From NCBI RefSeq assembly GCF_006539725.1, contig NZ_BJNO01000005.1, positions 124,001 through 188,000 on the forward strand: a DNA stretch of 64,000 nucleotides. The letters run 5' to 3'. The notes beneath the pieces were generated by a model, which made no database searches, was not told where the DNA came from, and worked only from the letters and a program-made list of their open reading frames with translations. The DNA comes from Klebsiella terrigena. Lineage in GTDB: Bacteria > Pseudomonadota > Gammaproteobacteria > Enterobacterales > Enterobacteriaceae. A program made the position numbers and the translations under genes. Shown here in pieces: positions 34,158 to 43,441 of the stretch (its first letter is position 1; every line of letters begins with the position of its first letter).

Positions 34158-34708
34158 GAAACCTCGTGTGTGGTTATTTTGCGTTTACGCTTCATCCTTC
34201 AGGCTGTTGCTTTAGTGTCGGTCCCTGCCAGATAGCATAGCTATCCCTATTGCTGAGAGTTGATGACCAGCCCTGTTATGCGTGATTTAGCGTCGACATT
34301 ATTGTGTTGTGTAATTATGAAATTCCGTTTCTGTATTAATTTCTTTACGCAAGGCGAAATATAAAATCACTAAAAGGCCTTTTGTATCATGGAGAATAGT
34401 GATAAGTGCGGGCGAATGCACCTGCTTTATGAAGGGATGATGACGAAGCGAACAAAAAGAAACCATTTGTAAATAGGGCTGCGATGGGCGCTTTTAACCC
34501 TTAATGACTAACCACGCAATAAAACTGAATATAAAGACGCATTTTGGCCTGTTGAATCGGTTCAGATAGCCTGTTTTACGTTTCATAAAAGTTAACGCTA
34601 CCTCCAACGGGGTAAAGACATCATTTGTGAGAAGTTACAATTCTGAAATGTTATTTCTGTAAGGTTGTTAAAATATGCCGGGTTTACTGATTTCAATCAA
34701 AACCTGTA
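34158..34708. other. aroP-pdhR divergent intergenic region
   Basis: An AT-rich stretch without a convincing gene. It should hold the aroP promoter and part of the pdhR control region. Near 34187-34212 there is an ERIC-end-like fragment (TTCATCCTTCAGGCTGTTGC) without the conserved core. The defined pdhR signals at the right end are listed separately. Confidence 0.6.
34687..34700. promoter_or_regulatory. FNR-like box upstream of pdhR
   Basis: CTGAT-N4-ATCAA matches the FNR consensus TTGAT-N4-ATCAA at nine of ten positions. Its centre lies about 50 nt upstream of the predicted pdhR transcription start, consistent with oxygen-dependent control of pyruvate dehydrogenase. Confidence 0.55.
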
Positions 34709-34737
34709 TGGACAGAAGGTGAATACTTTGTTACTTT
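34709..34737 (+). promoter_or_regulatory. pdhR-aceEF-lpd promoter
   Basis: -35 TGGACA (34709-34714), a 17-nt spacer, then -10 TACTTT (34732-34737). The predicted start near 34744 lies just before the PdhR operator, the arrangement known for E. coli pdhR. Confidence 0.7.
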
Positions 34738-34753
34738 ACCGCTACGAACTGCG

Positions 34754-34770
34754 AATTGGTAAGACCAATT
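34754..34770. promoter_or_regulatory. PdhR operator
   Basis: AATTGGTAAGACCAATT is a perfect inverted repeat (arms of 7 bp, 3-nt centre) that matches the PdhR consensus ATTGGT-N3-ACCAAT. It sits just downstream of the predicted start, so bound PdhR would block its own promoter until pyruvate releases it. Confidence 0.9.
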
Positions 34771-34800
34771 GACTCCGGGCTAATGGCAGAGACAGGGAAT

Positions 34801-35580
34801 ATGGCCTACAGCAAAATCCGCCAACCAAAACTATCTGATGTGATCGAGCAGCAGCTAGAGTTTTTAATCCTTGAGGGGACGTTGCGCCCCGGTGAAAAAC
34901 TCCCGCCTGAACGCGAACTGGCTAAACAGTTCGACGTTTCCCGTCCCTCGCTGCGTGAGGCGATTCAACGCCTCGAAGCCAAGGGCCTGTTGCTTCGTCG
35001 CCAGGGCGGTGGAACTTTTGTACAGAGCAGCCTGTGGCAGAGCTTCAGCGACCCGCTGGTAGAGCTCCTGTCCGATCACCCTGAATCCCAATTCGATCTG
35101 CTGGAAACCCGTCACGCGCTTGAAGGCATCGCGGCTTATTACGCGGCGCTGCGCAGCAATGATGCTGACCGCGAACGTATTCGCGAGCTGCATCAGGCTA
35201 TTGAACGGGCTCAGCAGTCCGGCGATCTGGATGCCGAATCCGATGCCGTCGTCCAGTATCAAATTGCGGTCACCGAAGCAGCGCATAATGTTGTGCTTCT
35301 GCATCTGCTACGCTGCATGGAGCCGATGCTGGAGCAAAACGTTCGCCAGAACTTTGAATTGTTGTACGCCCGTCGGGAAATGCTCCCGCAGGTCAGCAAT
35401 CATCGCACGCGTATTTTCGAGGCGATAATCGCCGGGGAGCCGGAGCAGGCGCGTGAAGCGTCGCACCGACACCTGGCGTTCATTGAAGAAATTTTGCTGG
35501 ATCGTAGCCGTGAGGAGAGTCGTCGAGAACGCTCACTGCGTCGTTTACAGCAACGGAAAGATGAGAACTCCGGTTCTTAA
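34801..35580 (+). CDS. pdhR: Pyruvate-sensing repressor PdhR (GntR/FadR family)
   Basis: Transcription factor that represses the pyruvate dehydrogenase operon and releases DNA on binding pyruvate. It has 259 residues; E. coli has 254, and the difference is a short C-terminal extension (KDENSGS). The winged-helix domain covers about 10-77 ([21 protein letters not shown], then GGGTFV), and the FCD ligand domain covers about 95-235. I chose ATG at 34801 ([10 protein letters not shown]), which matches the family; an upstream frame to 34756 would start inside the operator. Confidence 0.96.
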   Translation: MAYSKIRQPKLSDVIEQQLEFLILEGTLRPGEKLPPERELAKQFDVSRPSLREAIQRLEAKGLLLRRQGGGTFVQSSLWQSFSDPLVELLSDHPESQFDLLETRHALEGIAAYYAALRSNDADRERIRELHQAIERAQQSGDLDAESDAVVQYQIAVTEAAHNVVLLHLLRCMEPMLEQNVRQNFELLYARREMLPQVSNHRTRIFEAIIAGEPEQAREASHRHLAFIEEILLDRSREESRRERSLRRLQQRKDENSGS

Positions 35581-35650
35581 GCGCCATTTTTTAGAGCGCG
35601 GCAACTAAACGCAGAACCTGTCTTATTGTGCTTTTGGTTGTTCAAATAGT

Positions 35651-35742
35651 TCGGGTTATATCGCGGCGGCAAGCGCGCGAATCCCCGGGAGCATAGCTAA
35701 CTATGTGACCGGGGTGAGGAAGCGCAGCCAACAAAGAGATAA
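35651..35742. repeat. ERIC element in the pdhR-aceE gap
   Basis: The centre GAATCCCCGGGAGC ... TATGTGACCGGGGTGA matches the ERIC core (the region of the classic ERIC-PCR primers). The outer arms GGTTAT and ATAACC pair. The element lies between pdhR and aceE and would be transcribed as a long hairpin within the operon leader. Confidence 0.75.
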
Positions 35743-35821
35743 CCTGAAATATGAAGAACAAAGAGTGCAATGGGACAGGTTCCAGATTAATCAACGATTA
35801 GATAGATAAGGAATACCCCCC

Positions 35822-38485
35822 ATGTCAGAACGTTTACCAAATGACGTGGATCCGATCGAAACTCGCGACTGGCTACAGGCGATCGAATCGGTCATCCGTG
35901 AAGAAGGTGTTGAGCGCGCTCAGTATCTGATTGACCAACTCCTTTCTGAAGCCCGCAAAGGCGGGGTGAAGGTTGCTGCTGGCACATCTACTGGCAGTTA
36001 CGTCAACACTATTGCCGTTGAAGATGAACCGGAATACCCGGGGAATCTCGATCTGGAACGTCGAATTCGTTCTGCGATTCGCTGGAACGCCATCATGACC
36101 GTTCTGCGCGCATCGAAAAAGGATCTTGAGCTGGGCGGCCACATGGCTTCCTTCCAGTCCTCCGCGACCTTCTATGAAGTGTGCTTTAACCACTTCTTCC
36201 GTGCGCGCAACGAGCAGGATGGCGGCGACCTGGTTTACTTCCAGGGCCACATCTCTCCGGGCGTCTACGCACGTGCGTTCCTCGAAGGTCGTCTGACTGA
36301 AGAGCAGATGAACAACTTCCGTCAGGAAGTACATGGCAAAGGCCTCTCTTCCTACCCGCACCCGAAACTGATGCCGACCTTCTGGCAGTTCCCGACCGTC
36401 TCCATGGGTCTGGGCCCAATCGGTGCAATCTACCAGGCTAAATTCCTGAAATATCTGGAACACCGTGGCCTGAAAGATACTTCCAAACAAACCGTTTACG
36501 CCTTCCTGGGCGACGGCGAGATGGATGAGCCGGAATCTAAAGGCGCTATCACCATCGCGACCCGTGAAAAACTGGATAACCTGGTCTTCGTCATCAACTG
36601 CAACCTGCAGCGTCTGGACGGCCCGGTCACCGGTAACGGCAAAATCATTAACGAACTGGAAGGCATCTTTGCCGGTGCTGGCTGGAACGTTATCAAGGTT
36701 ATCTGGGGCGGTCGCTGGGATGAGCTGCTGCGTAAAGACACCAGCGGTAAGCTGATTCAGCTGATGAACGAAACCGTTGATGGCGACTACCAGACCTTCA
36801 AATCCAAAGACGGTGCCTACGTACGCGAGCACTTCTTCGGTAAATATCCGGAAACCGCAGCGCTGGTTGCCGACTGGACTGACGAGCAGATCTGGGCTCT
36901 GAACCGCGGTGGTCACGATCCGAAGAAAGTCTTCGCTGCACTGAAAAAAGCGCAGGAAACCACCGGCAAAGCTACCGTCATCCTGGCCCATACCATCAAA
37001 GGTTACGGCATGGGTGATACCGCTGAAGGTAAAAACATCGCTCACCAGGTTAAGAAAATGAACATGGACGGCGTACGCTACGTCCGCGATCGTTTCAACG
37101 TGCCGGTTGCCGATGCTGATATCGAAAAACTGCCGTACGTGACCTTCCCGGAAGGTTCCGAAGAGCATACCTATCTGCACGCCCAGCGTGAGAAACTCCA
37201 CGGCTACCTGCCGACCCGTCAGCCTAACTTCGATGAGAAGCTGGAGCTGCCGACCCTGGGAGATTTCGGTCCGCTGCTGGAAGAGCAGAACAAAGAGATT
37301 TCTACCACCATCGCCTTCGTTCGTGCCCTGAACGTGATGTTGAAGAACAAGTCCATTAAAGACCGCCTGGTGCCGATCATCGCCGATGAAGCGCGTACCT
37401 TTGGTATGGAAGGCCTGTTCCGTCAGATTGGTATCTACAGCCCGAACGGTCAGCAGTACACCCCGCAGGACCGTGAGCAGGTTGCTTACTATAAAGAAGA
37501 CGAGAAAGGTCAGATCCTGCAGGAAGGTATCAACGAACTGGGTGCCGGCGCATCCTGGCTGGCTGCTGCGACCTCTTACAGCACCAACAACCTGCCGATG
37601 ATCCCGTTCTACATCTACTACTCCATGTTCGGGTTCCAGCGTATCGGTGACCTGTGCTGGCAGGCAGGCGATCAGCAGGCTCGCGGCTTCCTGGTCGGTG
37701 GTACTTCCGGTCGTACGACGCTGAACGGCGAAGGTCTGCAGCACGAAGATGGTCACAGCCATATTCAGTCTCTGACTATCCCGAACTGTATCTCTTACGA
37801 TCCGTCTTACGCGTACGAAGTTGCCGTCATCATGCACGATGGCCTGGAGCGTATGTACGGTGAGAAACAAGAGAACGTTTACTACTACATCACCACGCTG
37901 AACGAAAACTACCACATGCCGGCAATGCCGGAAGGTGCTGAGGAAGGTATCCGTAAAGGTATCTACAAACTCGACACCCTCGAAGGTAGCAAAGGTAAAG
38001 TTCAGCTGCTGGGCTCCGGTTCTATCCTGCGTCACGTGCGTGAAGCAGCAGAGATTCTGGCGAAAGACTACGGCGTCGGTTCTGACGTCTACAGCGTAAC
38101 TTCCTTCACCGAGCTGGCGCGCGATGGCCAGGACTGTGAGCGTTGGAACATGCTGCACCCGCTGGAAACCCCGCGTGTACCGTACATCGCTCAGGTGATG
38201 AACGACGCACCGGCCGTAGCGTCTACTGACTATATGAAACTGTTCGCCGAGCAGGTTCGTACCTATGTACCGGCTGATGATTACCGCGTACTGGGTACCG
38301 ACGGCTTCGGTCGCTCTGACAGCCGTGAAAACCTGCGTCACCACTTCGAAGTCGATGCTTCCTACGTGGTTGTTGCGGCGCTGGGCGAACTGGCTAAACG
38401 TGGTGAAATCGATAAGAAAGTTGTGGCAGAAGCAATCGCCAAATTTAACATCGATGCAGATAAAGTTAACCCGCGTCTGGCGTAA
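35822..38485 (+). CDS. aceE: Pyruvate dehydrogenase E1 component AceE
   Basis: Thiamine diphosphate-dependent homodimeric E1 that decarboxylates pyruvate and acetylates the lipoyl groups of AceF. It has 887 residues, the E. coli length. The TPP motif begins [10 protein letters not shown] near 229 and ends at the N-rich FVINCNLQ stretch; the transketolase-like pyrimidine and C-terminal domains follow. A clear ribosome site (AAGGAA) precedes ATG at 35822. It is second in pdhR-aceE-aceF-lpdA, with aceF 14 nt downstream. Confidence 0.98.
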   Translation: MSERLPNDVDPIETRDWLQAIESVIREEGVERAQYLIDQLLSEARKGGVKVAAGTSTGSYVNTIAVEDEPEYPGNLDLERRIRSAIRWNAIMTVLRASKKDLELGGHMASFQSSATFYEVCFNHFFRARNEQDGGDLVYFQGHISPGVYARAFLEGRLTEEQMNNFRQEVHGKGLSSYPHPKLMPTFWQFPTVSMGLGPIGAIYQAKFLKYLEHRGLKDTSKQTVYAFLGDGEMDEPESKGAITIATREKLDNLVFVINCNLQRLDGPVTGNGKIINELEGIFAGAGWNVIKVIWGGRWDELLRKDTSGKLIQLMNETVDGDYQTFKSKDGAYVREHFFGKYPETAALVADWTDEQIWALNRGGHDPKKVFAALKKAQETTGKATVILAHTIKGYGMGDTAEGKNIAHQVKKMNMDGVRYVRDRFNVPVADADIEKLPYVTFPEGSEEHTYLHAQREKLHGYLPTRQPNFDEKLELPTLGDFGPLLEEQNKEISTTIAFVRALNVMLKNKSIKDRLVPIIADEARTFGMEGLFRQIGIYSPNGQQYTPQDREQVAYYKEDEKGQILQEGINELGAGASWLAAATSYSTNNLPMIPFYIYYSMFGFQRIGDLCWQAGDQQARGFLVGGTSGRTTLNGEGLQHEDGHSHIQSLTIPNCISYDPSYAYEVAVIMHDGLERMYGEKQENVYYYITTLNENYHMPAMPEGAEEGIRKGIYKLDTLEGSKGKVQLLGSGSILRHVREAAEILAKDYGVGSDVYSVTSFTELARDGQDCERWNMLHPLETPRVPYIAQVMNDAPAVASTDYMKLFAEQVRTYVPADDYRVLGTDGFGRSDSRENLRHHFEVDASYVVVAALGELAKRGEIDKKVVAEAIAKFNIDADKVNPRLA

Positions 38486-38499
38486 GAGGTAAGAGAATA

Positions 38500-40392
38500 A
38501 TGGCTATCGAAATCAACGTACCGGATATCGGGGCAGATGAAGTTGAAATCACCGAAATCCTGGTCAAAGTTGGCGACAAAGTTGAAGCTGAACAGTCGCT
38601 GATCACCGTAGAGGGTGACAAAGCCTCTATGGAAGTCCCGTCTCCGCAGGCTGGCGTCGTTAAAGAGATTAAAGTCTCCGTTGGCGACAAAACCGAGACC
38701 GGTAAACTTATCATGATTTTCGATTCCGCCGATGGTGCAGCAGCCGCTGCACCTGCGCAGGAAGAGAAAGCAGCAGCGCCAGCTCCGGCCGCTGCACCGG
38801 CTGCGGCCGCGGCGAAAGACGTACACGTGCCTGACATCGGCGGCGACGAAGTAGAAGTCACCGAGATCATGGTTAAAGTGGGCGACACCGTTACGGCTGA
38901 ACAGTCTCTGATTACCGTTGAAGGCGACAAAGCGTCAATGGAAGTCCCGGCACCGTTCGCGGGTACCGTGAAAGAGATCAAAATCAGCGCTGGCGACAAA
39001 GTCTCCACCGGCTCGCTGATCATGGTCTTCGAAGTGGCGGGTGCAGCACCTGCCGCAGCGGCAGCAGCACCGGCACAGGCGGCCGCTCCGGCGGCAGCGG
39101 CACCGGCTGGCGCGAAAGACGTTAACGTACCGGATATCGGCGGTGACGAAGTTGAAGTGACCGAAGTGATGGTGAAAGTGGGCGACAAAGTTGCCGCTGA
39201 ACAGTCACTGATCACCGTAGAGGGCGACAAAGCCTCTATGGAAGTTCCGGCTCCGTTCGCGGGTACCGTGAAAGAGATCAAAATCAGCACCGGCGACAAA
39301 GTCTCTACCGGCTCGCTGATTATGGTCTTCGAAGTTGAAGGCGCGGCGCCTGCTGCGGCTCCGGCGGCAGCTGCTCCGGCACCTGCAGCGGCTGCACCGG
39401 CTCCGGCTGCGAAAGCGGCGGCCCCTGCGGCGAAAGCTGAAGGTAAATCCGAGTTCGCTGAGAACGACGCTTACGTCCACGCGACTCCGCTGATCCGCCG
39501 CCTGGCGCGCGAATTTGGCGTGAACCTGGCGAAAGTGAAAGGCTCCGGTCGTAAAGGCCGCATCCTTCGCGAAGACGTTCAGGCCTACGTGAAAGATGCC
39601 GTTAAGCGCGCTGAGTCTGCGCCTGCTGCCGCTACCGGCGGCGGTATCCCGGGCATGCTGCCGTGGCCGAAAGTGGACTTCAGCAAGTTTGGTGAAGTTG
39701 AAGAAGTTGAGCTGGGTCGTATCCAGAAAATCTCTGGTGCTAACCTGAGCCGTAACTGGGTGATGATCCCGCACGTTACGCACTTCGACAAAACCGACAT
39801 CACTGACCTGGAAGCGTTCCGTAAGCAGCAGAACGCGGAAGCTGAGAAGCGTAAGCTGGACGTGAAATTCACCCCGGTGGTCTTCATCATGAAAGCGGTT
39901 GCCGCTGCGCTTGAGCAGATGCCTCGCTTCAACAGCTCCCTGTCCGAAGATGCGCAGCGTCTGACGCTGAAAAAGTACATCAACATCGGTGTAGCGGTTG
40001 ATACGCCTAATGGTCTGGTTGTTCCGGTCTTCAAGGACGTGAACAAGAAGAGCATTACCGAGCTGTCCCGTGAACTGACGGTGATCTCTAAGAAAGCGCG
40101 TGACGGTAAGCTGACAGCTGGCGAAATGCAGGGCGGTTGCTTTACCATCTCCAGCATCGGCGGCCTGGGTACCACCCACTTCGCGCCGATTGTTAACGCG
40201 CCGGAAGTGGCTATCCTCGGTGTGTCCAAATCCGCGATGGAACCGGTATGGAATGGTAAAGAGTTCGTTCCGCGTCTGATGATGCCGATCTCTCTGTCCT
40301 TCGACCACCGCGTGATCGACGGTGCTGATGGTGCTCGCTTTATTACCATCATCAACAACACCCTGAGCGATATTCGCCGCCTGGTGATGTAA
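38500..40392 (+). CDS. aceF: Dihydrolipoyl acetyltransferase E2 component AceF
   Basis: Core of the pyruvate dehydrogenase complex; transfers acetyl from lipoyl arms to CoA. It has 630 residues, as in E. coli. Three tandem lipoyl domains each carry [10 protein letters not shown] with the lipoylated lysine (first at K41), joined by long Ala-Pro linkers. A peripheral-subunit-binding domain ([16 protein letters not shown]) near 325-365 and a C-terminal catalytic domain with [10 protein letters not shown] (active His near 602) follow. The tandem lipoyl repeats are also visible at DNA level. Confidence 0.98.
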   Translation: MAIEINVPDIGADEVEITEILVKVGDKVEAEQSLITVEGDKASMEVPSPQAGVVKEIKVSVGDKTETGKLIMIFDSADGAAAAAPAQEEKAAAPAPAAAPAAAAAKDVHVPDIGGDEVEVTEIMVKVGDTVTAEQSLITVEGDKASMEVPAPFAGTVKEIKISAGDKVSTGSLIMVFEVAGAAPAAAAAAPAQAAAPAAAAPAGAKDVNVPDIGGDEVEVTEVMVKVGDKVAAEQSLITVEGDKASMEVPAPFAGTVKEIKISTGDKVSTGSLIMVFEVEGAAPAAAPAAAAPAPAAAAPAPAAKAAAPAAKAEGKSEFAENDAYVHATPLIRRLAREFGVNLAKVKGSGRKGRILREDVQAYVKDAVKRAESAPAAATGGGIPGMLPWPKVDFSKFGEVEEVELGRIQKISGANLSRNWVMIPHVTHFDKTDITDLEAFRKQQNAEAEKRKLDVKFTPVVFIMKAVAAALEQMPRFNSSLSEDAQRLTLKKYINIGVAVDTPNGLVVPVFKDVNKKSITELSRELTVISKKARDGKLTAGEMQGGCFTISSIGGLGTTHFAPIVNAPEVAILGVSKSAMEPVWNGKEFVPRLMMPISLSFDHRVIDGADGARFITIINNTLSDIRRLVM

Positions 40393-40395
40393 GCG

Positions 40396-40423
40396 AAAAG
40401 CCGGCCTGACGGCCGGCTTTTTT
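40396..40423 (+). terminator. Rho-independent terminator after aceF
   Basis: GCCGGCC (40400-40406) and GGCCGGC (40411-40417) around a TGAC loop, preceded by A's and followed by six T. It separates aceEF from lpdA, which has its own promoter. Confidence 0.9.
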
Positions 40424-40489
40424 CTGGTAATCTCTCGTGCGTTTTGGGGTTATCAGCAATAAAGGACAAAATCGTTTGCCGTTTGTTGT

Positions 40490-40517
40490 TTCAAAATTGT
40501 TAACAATTTTGTAAAAT
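40490..40517 (+). promoter_or_regulatory. lpdA promoter with a 20-bp palindrome
   Basis: -35 TTCAAA (40490-40495) and -10 TAAAAT (40512-40517) are 16 nt apart. Between them lies the perfect palindrome CAAAATTGTTAACAATTTTG (40492-40511). From memory, the same block stands before lpd in E. coli, where the separate lpd promoter responds to ArcA and other regulators. Which protein binds here cannot be told from sequence. Confidence 0.55.
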
Positions 40518-40560
40518 GCAGGCGGATAGAACGTCCCGGTGGATATAAGGGTATTAATAT

Positions 40561-40687
40561 ACATACCCTATGGATTTCTGGATGCAGCAAGGCAGCAAGC
40601 GCCAGAATCCCCAGGAGCTTACTCAAGTAAGTGGCTGGGGTGAAGGCGTGAAGCTAACGCAGTTGCGGCCTGAAAGACGACGGGTAT
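40561..40687. repeat. Full-length ERIC element in the lpdA leader
   Basis: A 127-bp imperfect palindrome with ends ACATACCC and GGGTATG. The core GAATCCCCAGGAGCTTACT ... AGTAAGTGGCTGGGGTGA closely matches both classic ERIC primer sites. It lies between the lpdA promoter and its start codon, so it should form a long hairpin in the 5' untranslated RNA. Confidence 0.9.
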
Positions 40688-40717
40688 GACCGCCGGATAC
40701 TAACTACAGAGGTCATG

Positions 40718-42142
40718 ATGAGTACTGAAATCAAAACTCAGGTCGTGGTACTTGGGGCTGGTCCCGCAGGTTATTCTGCTGCCTTCCGTTGCGCTGACTT
40801 AGGTCTGGAAACCGTCATCGTCGAACGTTACAGCACCCTGGGCGGTGTTTGTCTGAACGTCGGCTGTATCCCTTCTAAAGCGCTGCTGCACGTAGCTAAA
40901 GTTATCGAAGAAGCGAAAGCGCTGGCCGATCACGGTATTGTTTTCGGTGAGCCGAAAACCGATATCGACAAAATTCGTACCTGGAAAGAGAAAGTTATCA
41001 CCCAACTGACCGGCGGTCTGGCCGGTATGGCCAAAGGCCGTAAAGTGAAAGTGGTAAACGGTCTGGGTAAATTTACCGGGGCTAACACCCTGGAAGTTGA
41101 AGGCGAAAACGGCAAAACCGTGATCAACTTCGACAACGCAATCATCGCGGCGGGTTCCCGTCCGATCGAACTGCCGTTCATTCCGCATGAAGATCCGCGC
41201 GTGTGGGACTCCACCGACGCCCTCGAACTGAAATCCGTACCTAAGCGCCTGCTGGTTATGGGTGGCGGTATCATCGGTCTGGAAATGGGTACCGTTTACC
41301 ATGCGCTGGGTTCAGAGATTGACGTGGTTGAAATGTTCGACCAGGTTATCCCGGCCGCCGATAAAGACGTGGTGAAAGTCTTCACTAAACGCATCAGCAA
41401 GAAGTTCAACCTGATGCTGGAAACAAAAGTGACCGCCGTTGAAGCAAAAGAAGACGGCATCTACGTTTCCATGGAAGGCAAAAAAGCCCCGGCTGAAGCG
41501 CAGCGTTACGACGCCGTGCTGGTGGCTATCGGCCGCGTGCCGAACGGTAAAAACCTCGATGCGGGCAAAGCCGGCGTTGAAGTTGACGAACGCGGCTTCA
41601 TCCGCGTTGATAAGCAGCTGCGTACCAACGTACCGCACATCTTCGCTATCGGCGATATCGTGGGTCAGCCGATGCTGGCGCACAAAGGCGTTCACGAAGG
41701 TCACGTTGCCGCAGAAGTTATTTCTGGCCTGAAGCACTACTTCGACCCGAAAGTGATCCCGTCAATCGCCTATACCGAACCGGAAGTTGCCTGGGTTGGT
41801 CTGACCGAGAAAGAAGCGAAAGAGAAAGGCATCAGCTACGAAACTGCCACCTTCCCGTGGGCAGCATCCGGCCGTGCGATCGCTTCCGATTGTGCAGACG
41901 GTATGACCAAACTGATCTTCGACAAAGAGACCCACCGTGTTATCGGCGGCGCGATTGTCGGTACTAACGGCGGCGAGCTGCTGGGTGAGATCGGTCTGGC
42001 TATCGAAATGGGCTGTGACGCAGAAGACATCGCTCTGACCATCCACGCGCACCCGACTCTGCACGAGTCCGTTGGCCTGGCGGCAGAAGTCTTCGAAGGT
42101 AGCATCACCGACCTGCCGAACGCGAAAGCGAAGAAAAAGTAA
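40718..42142 (+). CDS. lpdA: Dihydrolipoyl dehydrogenase (E3) Lpd
   Basis: FAD enzyme that reoxidises lipoyl groups with NAD; shared by pyruvate dehydrogenase, 2-oxoglutarate dehydrogenase and the glycine cleavage system. It has 474 residues, as in E. coli. The FAD glycine motif GAGPAGYS lies near 13-20, the redox pair is C45/C50 (GGVCLNVGCIPSK), the NAD motif is GGGIIGLEMG, and the C-terminal HAHPTLHE completes the active site. Two ATGs are adjacent (40715, 40718); the second gives the usual MSTEIKTQ. Confidence 0.98.
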   Translation: MSTEIKTQVVVLGAGPAGYSAAFRCADLGLETVIVERYSTLGGVCLNVGCIPSKALLHVAKVIEEAKALADHGIVFGEPKTDIDKIRTWKEKVITQLTGGLAGMAKGRKVKVVNGLGKFTGANTLEVEGENGKTVINFDNAIIAAGSRPIELPFIPHEDPRVWDSTDALELKSVPKRLLVMGGGIIGLEMGTVYHALGSEIDVVEMFDQVIPAADKDVVKVFTKRISKKFNLMLETKVTAVEAKEDGIYVSMEGKKAPAEAQRYDAVLVAIGRVPNGKNLDAGKAGVEVDERGFIRVDKQLRTNVPHIFAIGDIVGQPMLAHKGVHEGHVAAEVISGLKHYFDPKVIPSIAYTEPEVAWVGLTEKEAKEKGISYETATFPWAASGRAIASDCADGMTKLIFDKETHRVIGGAIVGTNGGELLGEIGLAIEMGCDAEDIALTIHAHPTLHESVGLAAEVFEGSITDLPNAKAKKK

Positions 42143-42162
42143 CTTTTTCTTTCCGGCAAAAA

Positions 42163-42196
42163 GCATAAGCGGCTCTGTGAGCCGCTTTTTTTATGC
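42163..42196 (+). terminator. Rho-independent terminator after lpdA
   Basis: AAGCGGCTC (42167-42175) and GAGCCGCTT (42179-42187) with a 3-nt loop, then T's; an outer GCATAA/TTATGC pairing extends the stem. Confidence 0.92.
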
Positions 42197-42249
42197 CTGA
42201 TGTTTAGATCTGTGTCTGCGTTAATAACCCGCCATATCTTATCAACACT

Positions 42250-42278
42250 TTGAAATTAGTTACTCACTAAACTTATAG
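42250..42278 (+). promoter_or_regulatory. Promoter of the small secreted protein gene
   Basis: -35 TTGAAA (42250-42255), a 17-nt spacer, then -10 TTATAG (42273-42278). It lies about 25 nt before a good ribosome site (GAGGTGG at 42295-42301). Confidence 0.55.
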
Positions 42279-42304
42279 GTAGTTAATTATAAGCGAGGTG
42301 GGTT

Positions 42305-42589
42305 ATAAAACTCTTTTTAACAACGACTCTGCTGGCGGCAACGCTGGCTTCCGGTATCGCCTGCGCGGCCGATCCTGCGGTGCCCTGGGCTGATAACAGC
42401 GGCGGCACTGAGGGGACGCACATTGCGGCGATGGGCCAAAATCTGAACGCCCAGCATCAAATGGTGAGCAAAACGAGCGAAGGCGTTTGGGCGGCGAACT
42501 CGGGCAGCATCCAGGGCGATGAAGCCGCACTGAGCAGCACGAAGCCGCCATTTAGCGGCTACCCGCAGCTGATGCCTCATCAGGGCTAA
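42305..42589 (+). CDS. Small secreted protein with ATA in place of a start codon
   Basis: I do not recognise this family. The frame from 42305 has 94 codons: a typical signal peptide ([M]KLFLTTTLLAATLASGIACA, likely cleaved after ACA), then a polar mature part of about 73 residues, rich in Gly, Ser and Ala and without cysteine, ending LMPHQG. The codon at 42305, right where ATG AAA is expected and 3-4 nt after a GAGGTGG ribosome site, reads ATA; there is no in-frame ATG, GTG or TTG before 42380, and 42380 would lose the signal peptide. It is therefore either an ATA-started gene, a recently silenced gene, or a base error. It is convergent with the DUF2950-yacH pair. Confidence 0.6.
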   Translation: MKLFLTTTLLAATLASGIACAADPAVPWADNSGGTEGTHIAAMGQNLNAQHQMVSKTSEGVWAANSGSIQGDEAALSSTKPPFSGYPQLMPHQG

Positions 42590-42609
42590 ATAACCCGCCC
42601 GGCGCTATC

Positions 42610-43431
42610 TTACGGCGCCGGGCGCTCTTGCTGATGCTCCAGCGCCTGCCAGCGGCTATCTGGCGCAAACTTCACTATCCCCCAGGCCTGGTCCGCAGTG
42701 TTCTCGCCTAAATTTGCCTGATACACCCGATCGCGACGATCGATCATAAAGCTCATCACCCCGGTTTCCCCCCACGCGACCGGCCACGCCAGCAGCGCTT
42801 CTCCCTGGCTGGCTTCGTCGTGAATCATGCGGAAATGATAGCCGTGATAGCCCGCGCCCGGCTCCACGGGGCTAAAGGCTGGCCCCAGCGGGCTGGGGGC
42901 TTCACCGGGAGCGGTGGGCCAGTAGAGACCATCTTTCTTGCCGGGACTGCTGATGATTTTCTTAGCCCAGGTATGGTTCAGCTGGTAAAAATCCTGCTGC
43001 GCGTCGACGTAGGCATGCATCGCCTGGATCGCGGCGAGCTCATTACGGCCGATCGCTCGGGTCAGGATTTCATCTTCGCCGGCCGCCATGTCAAAGTGCC
43101 AGCCCTCGCTGCTCTTGACCATCGGAACGGGCAGTCGCCAGGCTTCGCTCCCGACGTCGAGCCAGGCCGTATCCGCCTGCTGGACGATGCGGTGGCTAAT
43201 CTTCCAGTCGCGCTGGAAGCGGGCGACGGCGTCCGGATCGATCCCTTCCGGTGGCAAAAACTGCTGCCAGCTATCGCCGAGCAGGGCGGTGAGCGCCGAA
43301 TCGTTATTTTGCCCAAGGGCCTCGGCCAGCGCGTTGGCTGCCAGCTCCGGAGTGGAGAACTGCTGCTGCGCCAGCGCCATCAGCGGGGAGACTGCCAGCG
43401 CCAGCAGAGCCATCCGTAATTGTTTTTTCAT
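42610..43431 (-). CDS. DUF2950 family periplasmic protein
   Basis: Function unknown. It has 273 residues. A signal peptide (KKQLRMALLALAVSPLMALA, cleavage before QQQ) predicts export to the periplasm. The body contains the conserved DUF2950 pattern: FSTPELAANAL, GIDPDAVARF, a WHFDMAAGEDEI stretch, and YHGYHFRMI near 200. It lies 10 nt downstream of the DUF3300 gene yacH and is surely co-transcribed with it; DUF2950 and DUF3300 genes are often paired in proteobacteria. Confidence 0.85.
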   Translation of the reverse strand: MKKQLRMALLALAVSPLMALAQQQFSTPELAANALAEALGQNNDSALTALLGDSWQQFLPPEGIDPDAVARFQRDWKISHRIVQQADTAWLDVGSEAWRLPVPMVKSSEGWHFDMAAGEDEILTRAIGRNELAAIQAMHAYVDAQQDFYQLNHTWAKKIISSPGKKDGLYWPTAPGEAPSPLGPAFSPVEPGAGYHGYHFRMIHDEASQGEALLAWPVAWGETGVMSFMIDRRDRVYQANLGENTADQAWGIVKFAPDSRWQALEHQQERPAP

Positions 43432-43441
43432 CTGCTTATCC

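Noticed and set aside
34158..34700. TyrR boxes for aroP
   Set aside because: I looked for TGTAAA-N6-TTTACA. Only half-matches exist (for example near 34172-34190 and 34468), too weak to claim, although TyrR control of aroP is known in E. coli.
35873..38344. An 823-codon open frame on the minus strand, antisense to aceE
   Set aside because: It is a by-product of the strongly biased codons of aceE, a highly expressed gene. Its protein has no recognisable domain and no ribosome site, and it lies wholly inside a certain gene.
38466..39299. Antisense Ala/Thr/Ser-rich open frame across the aceF lipoyl domains
   Set aside because: It mirrors the three repeated lipoyl domains and Ala-Pro linkers; the apparent repeats come from aceF itself.
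38500..39350. Long near-identical DNA repeats of about 300 bp
   Set aside because: They are the three tandem lipoyl domains of AceF, normal for this gene family, not a mobile or CRISPR repeat.
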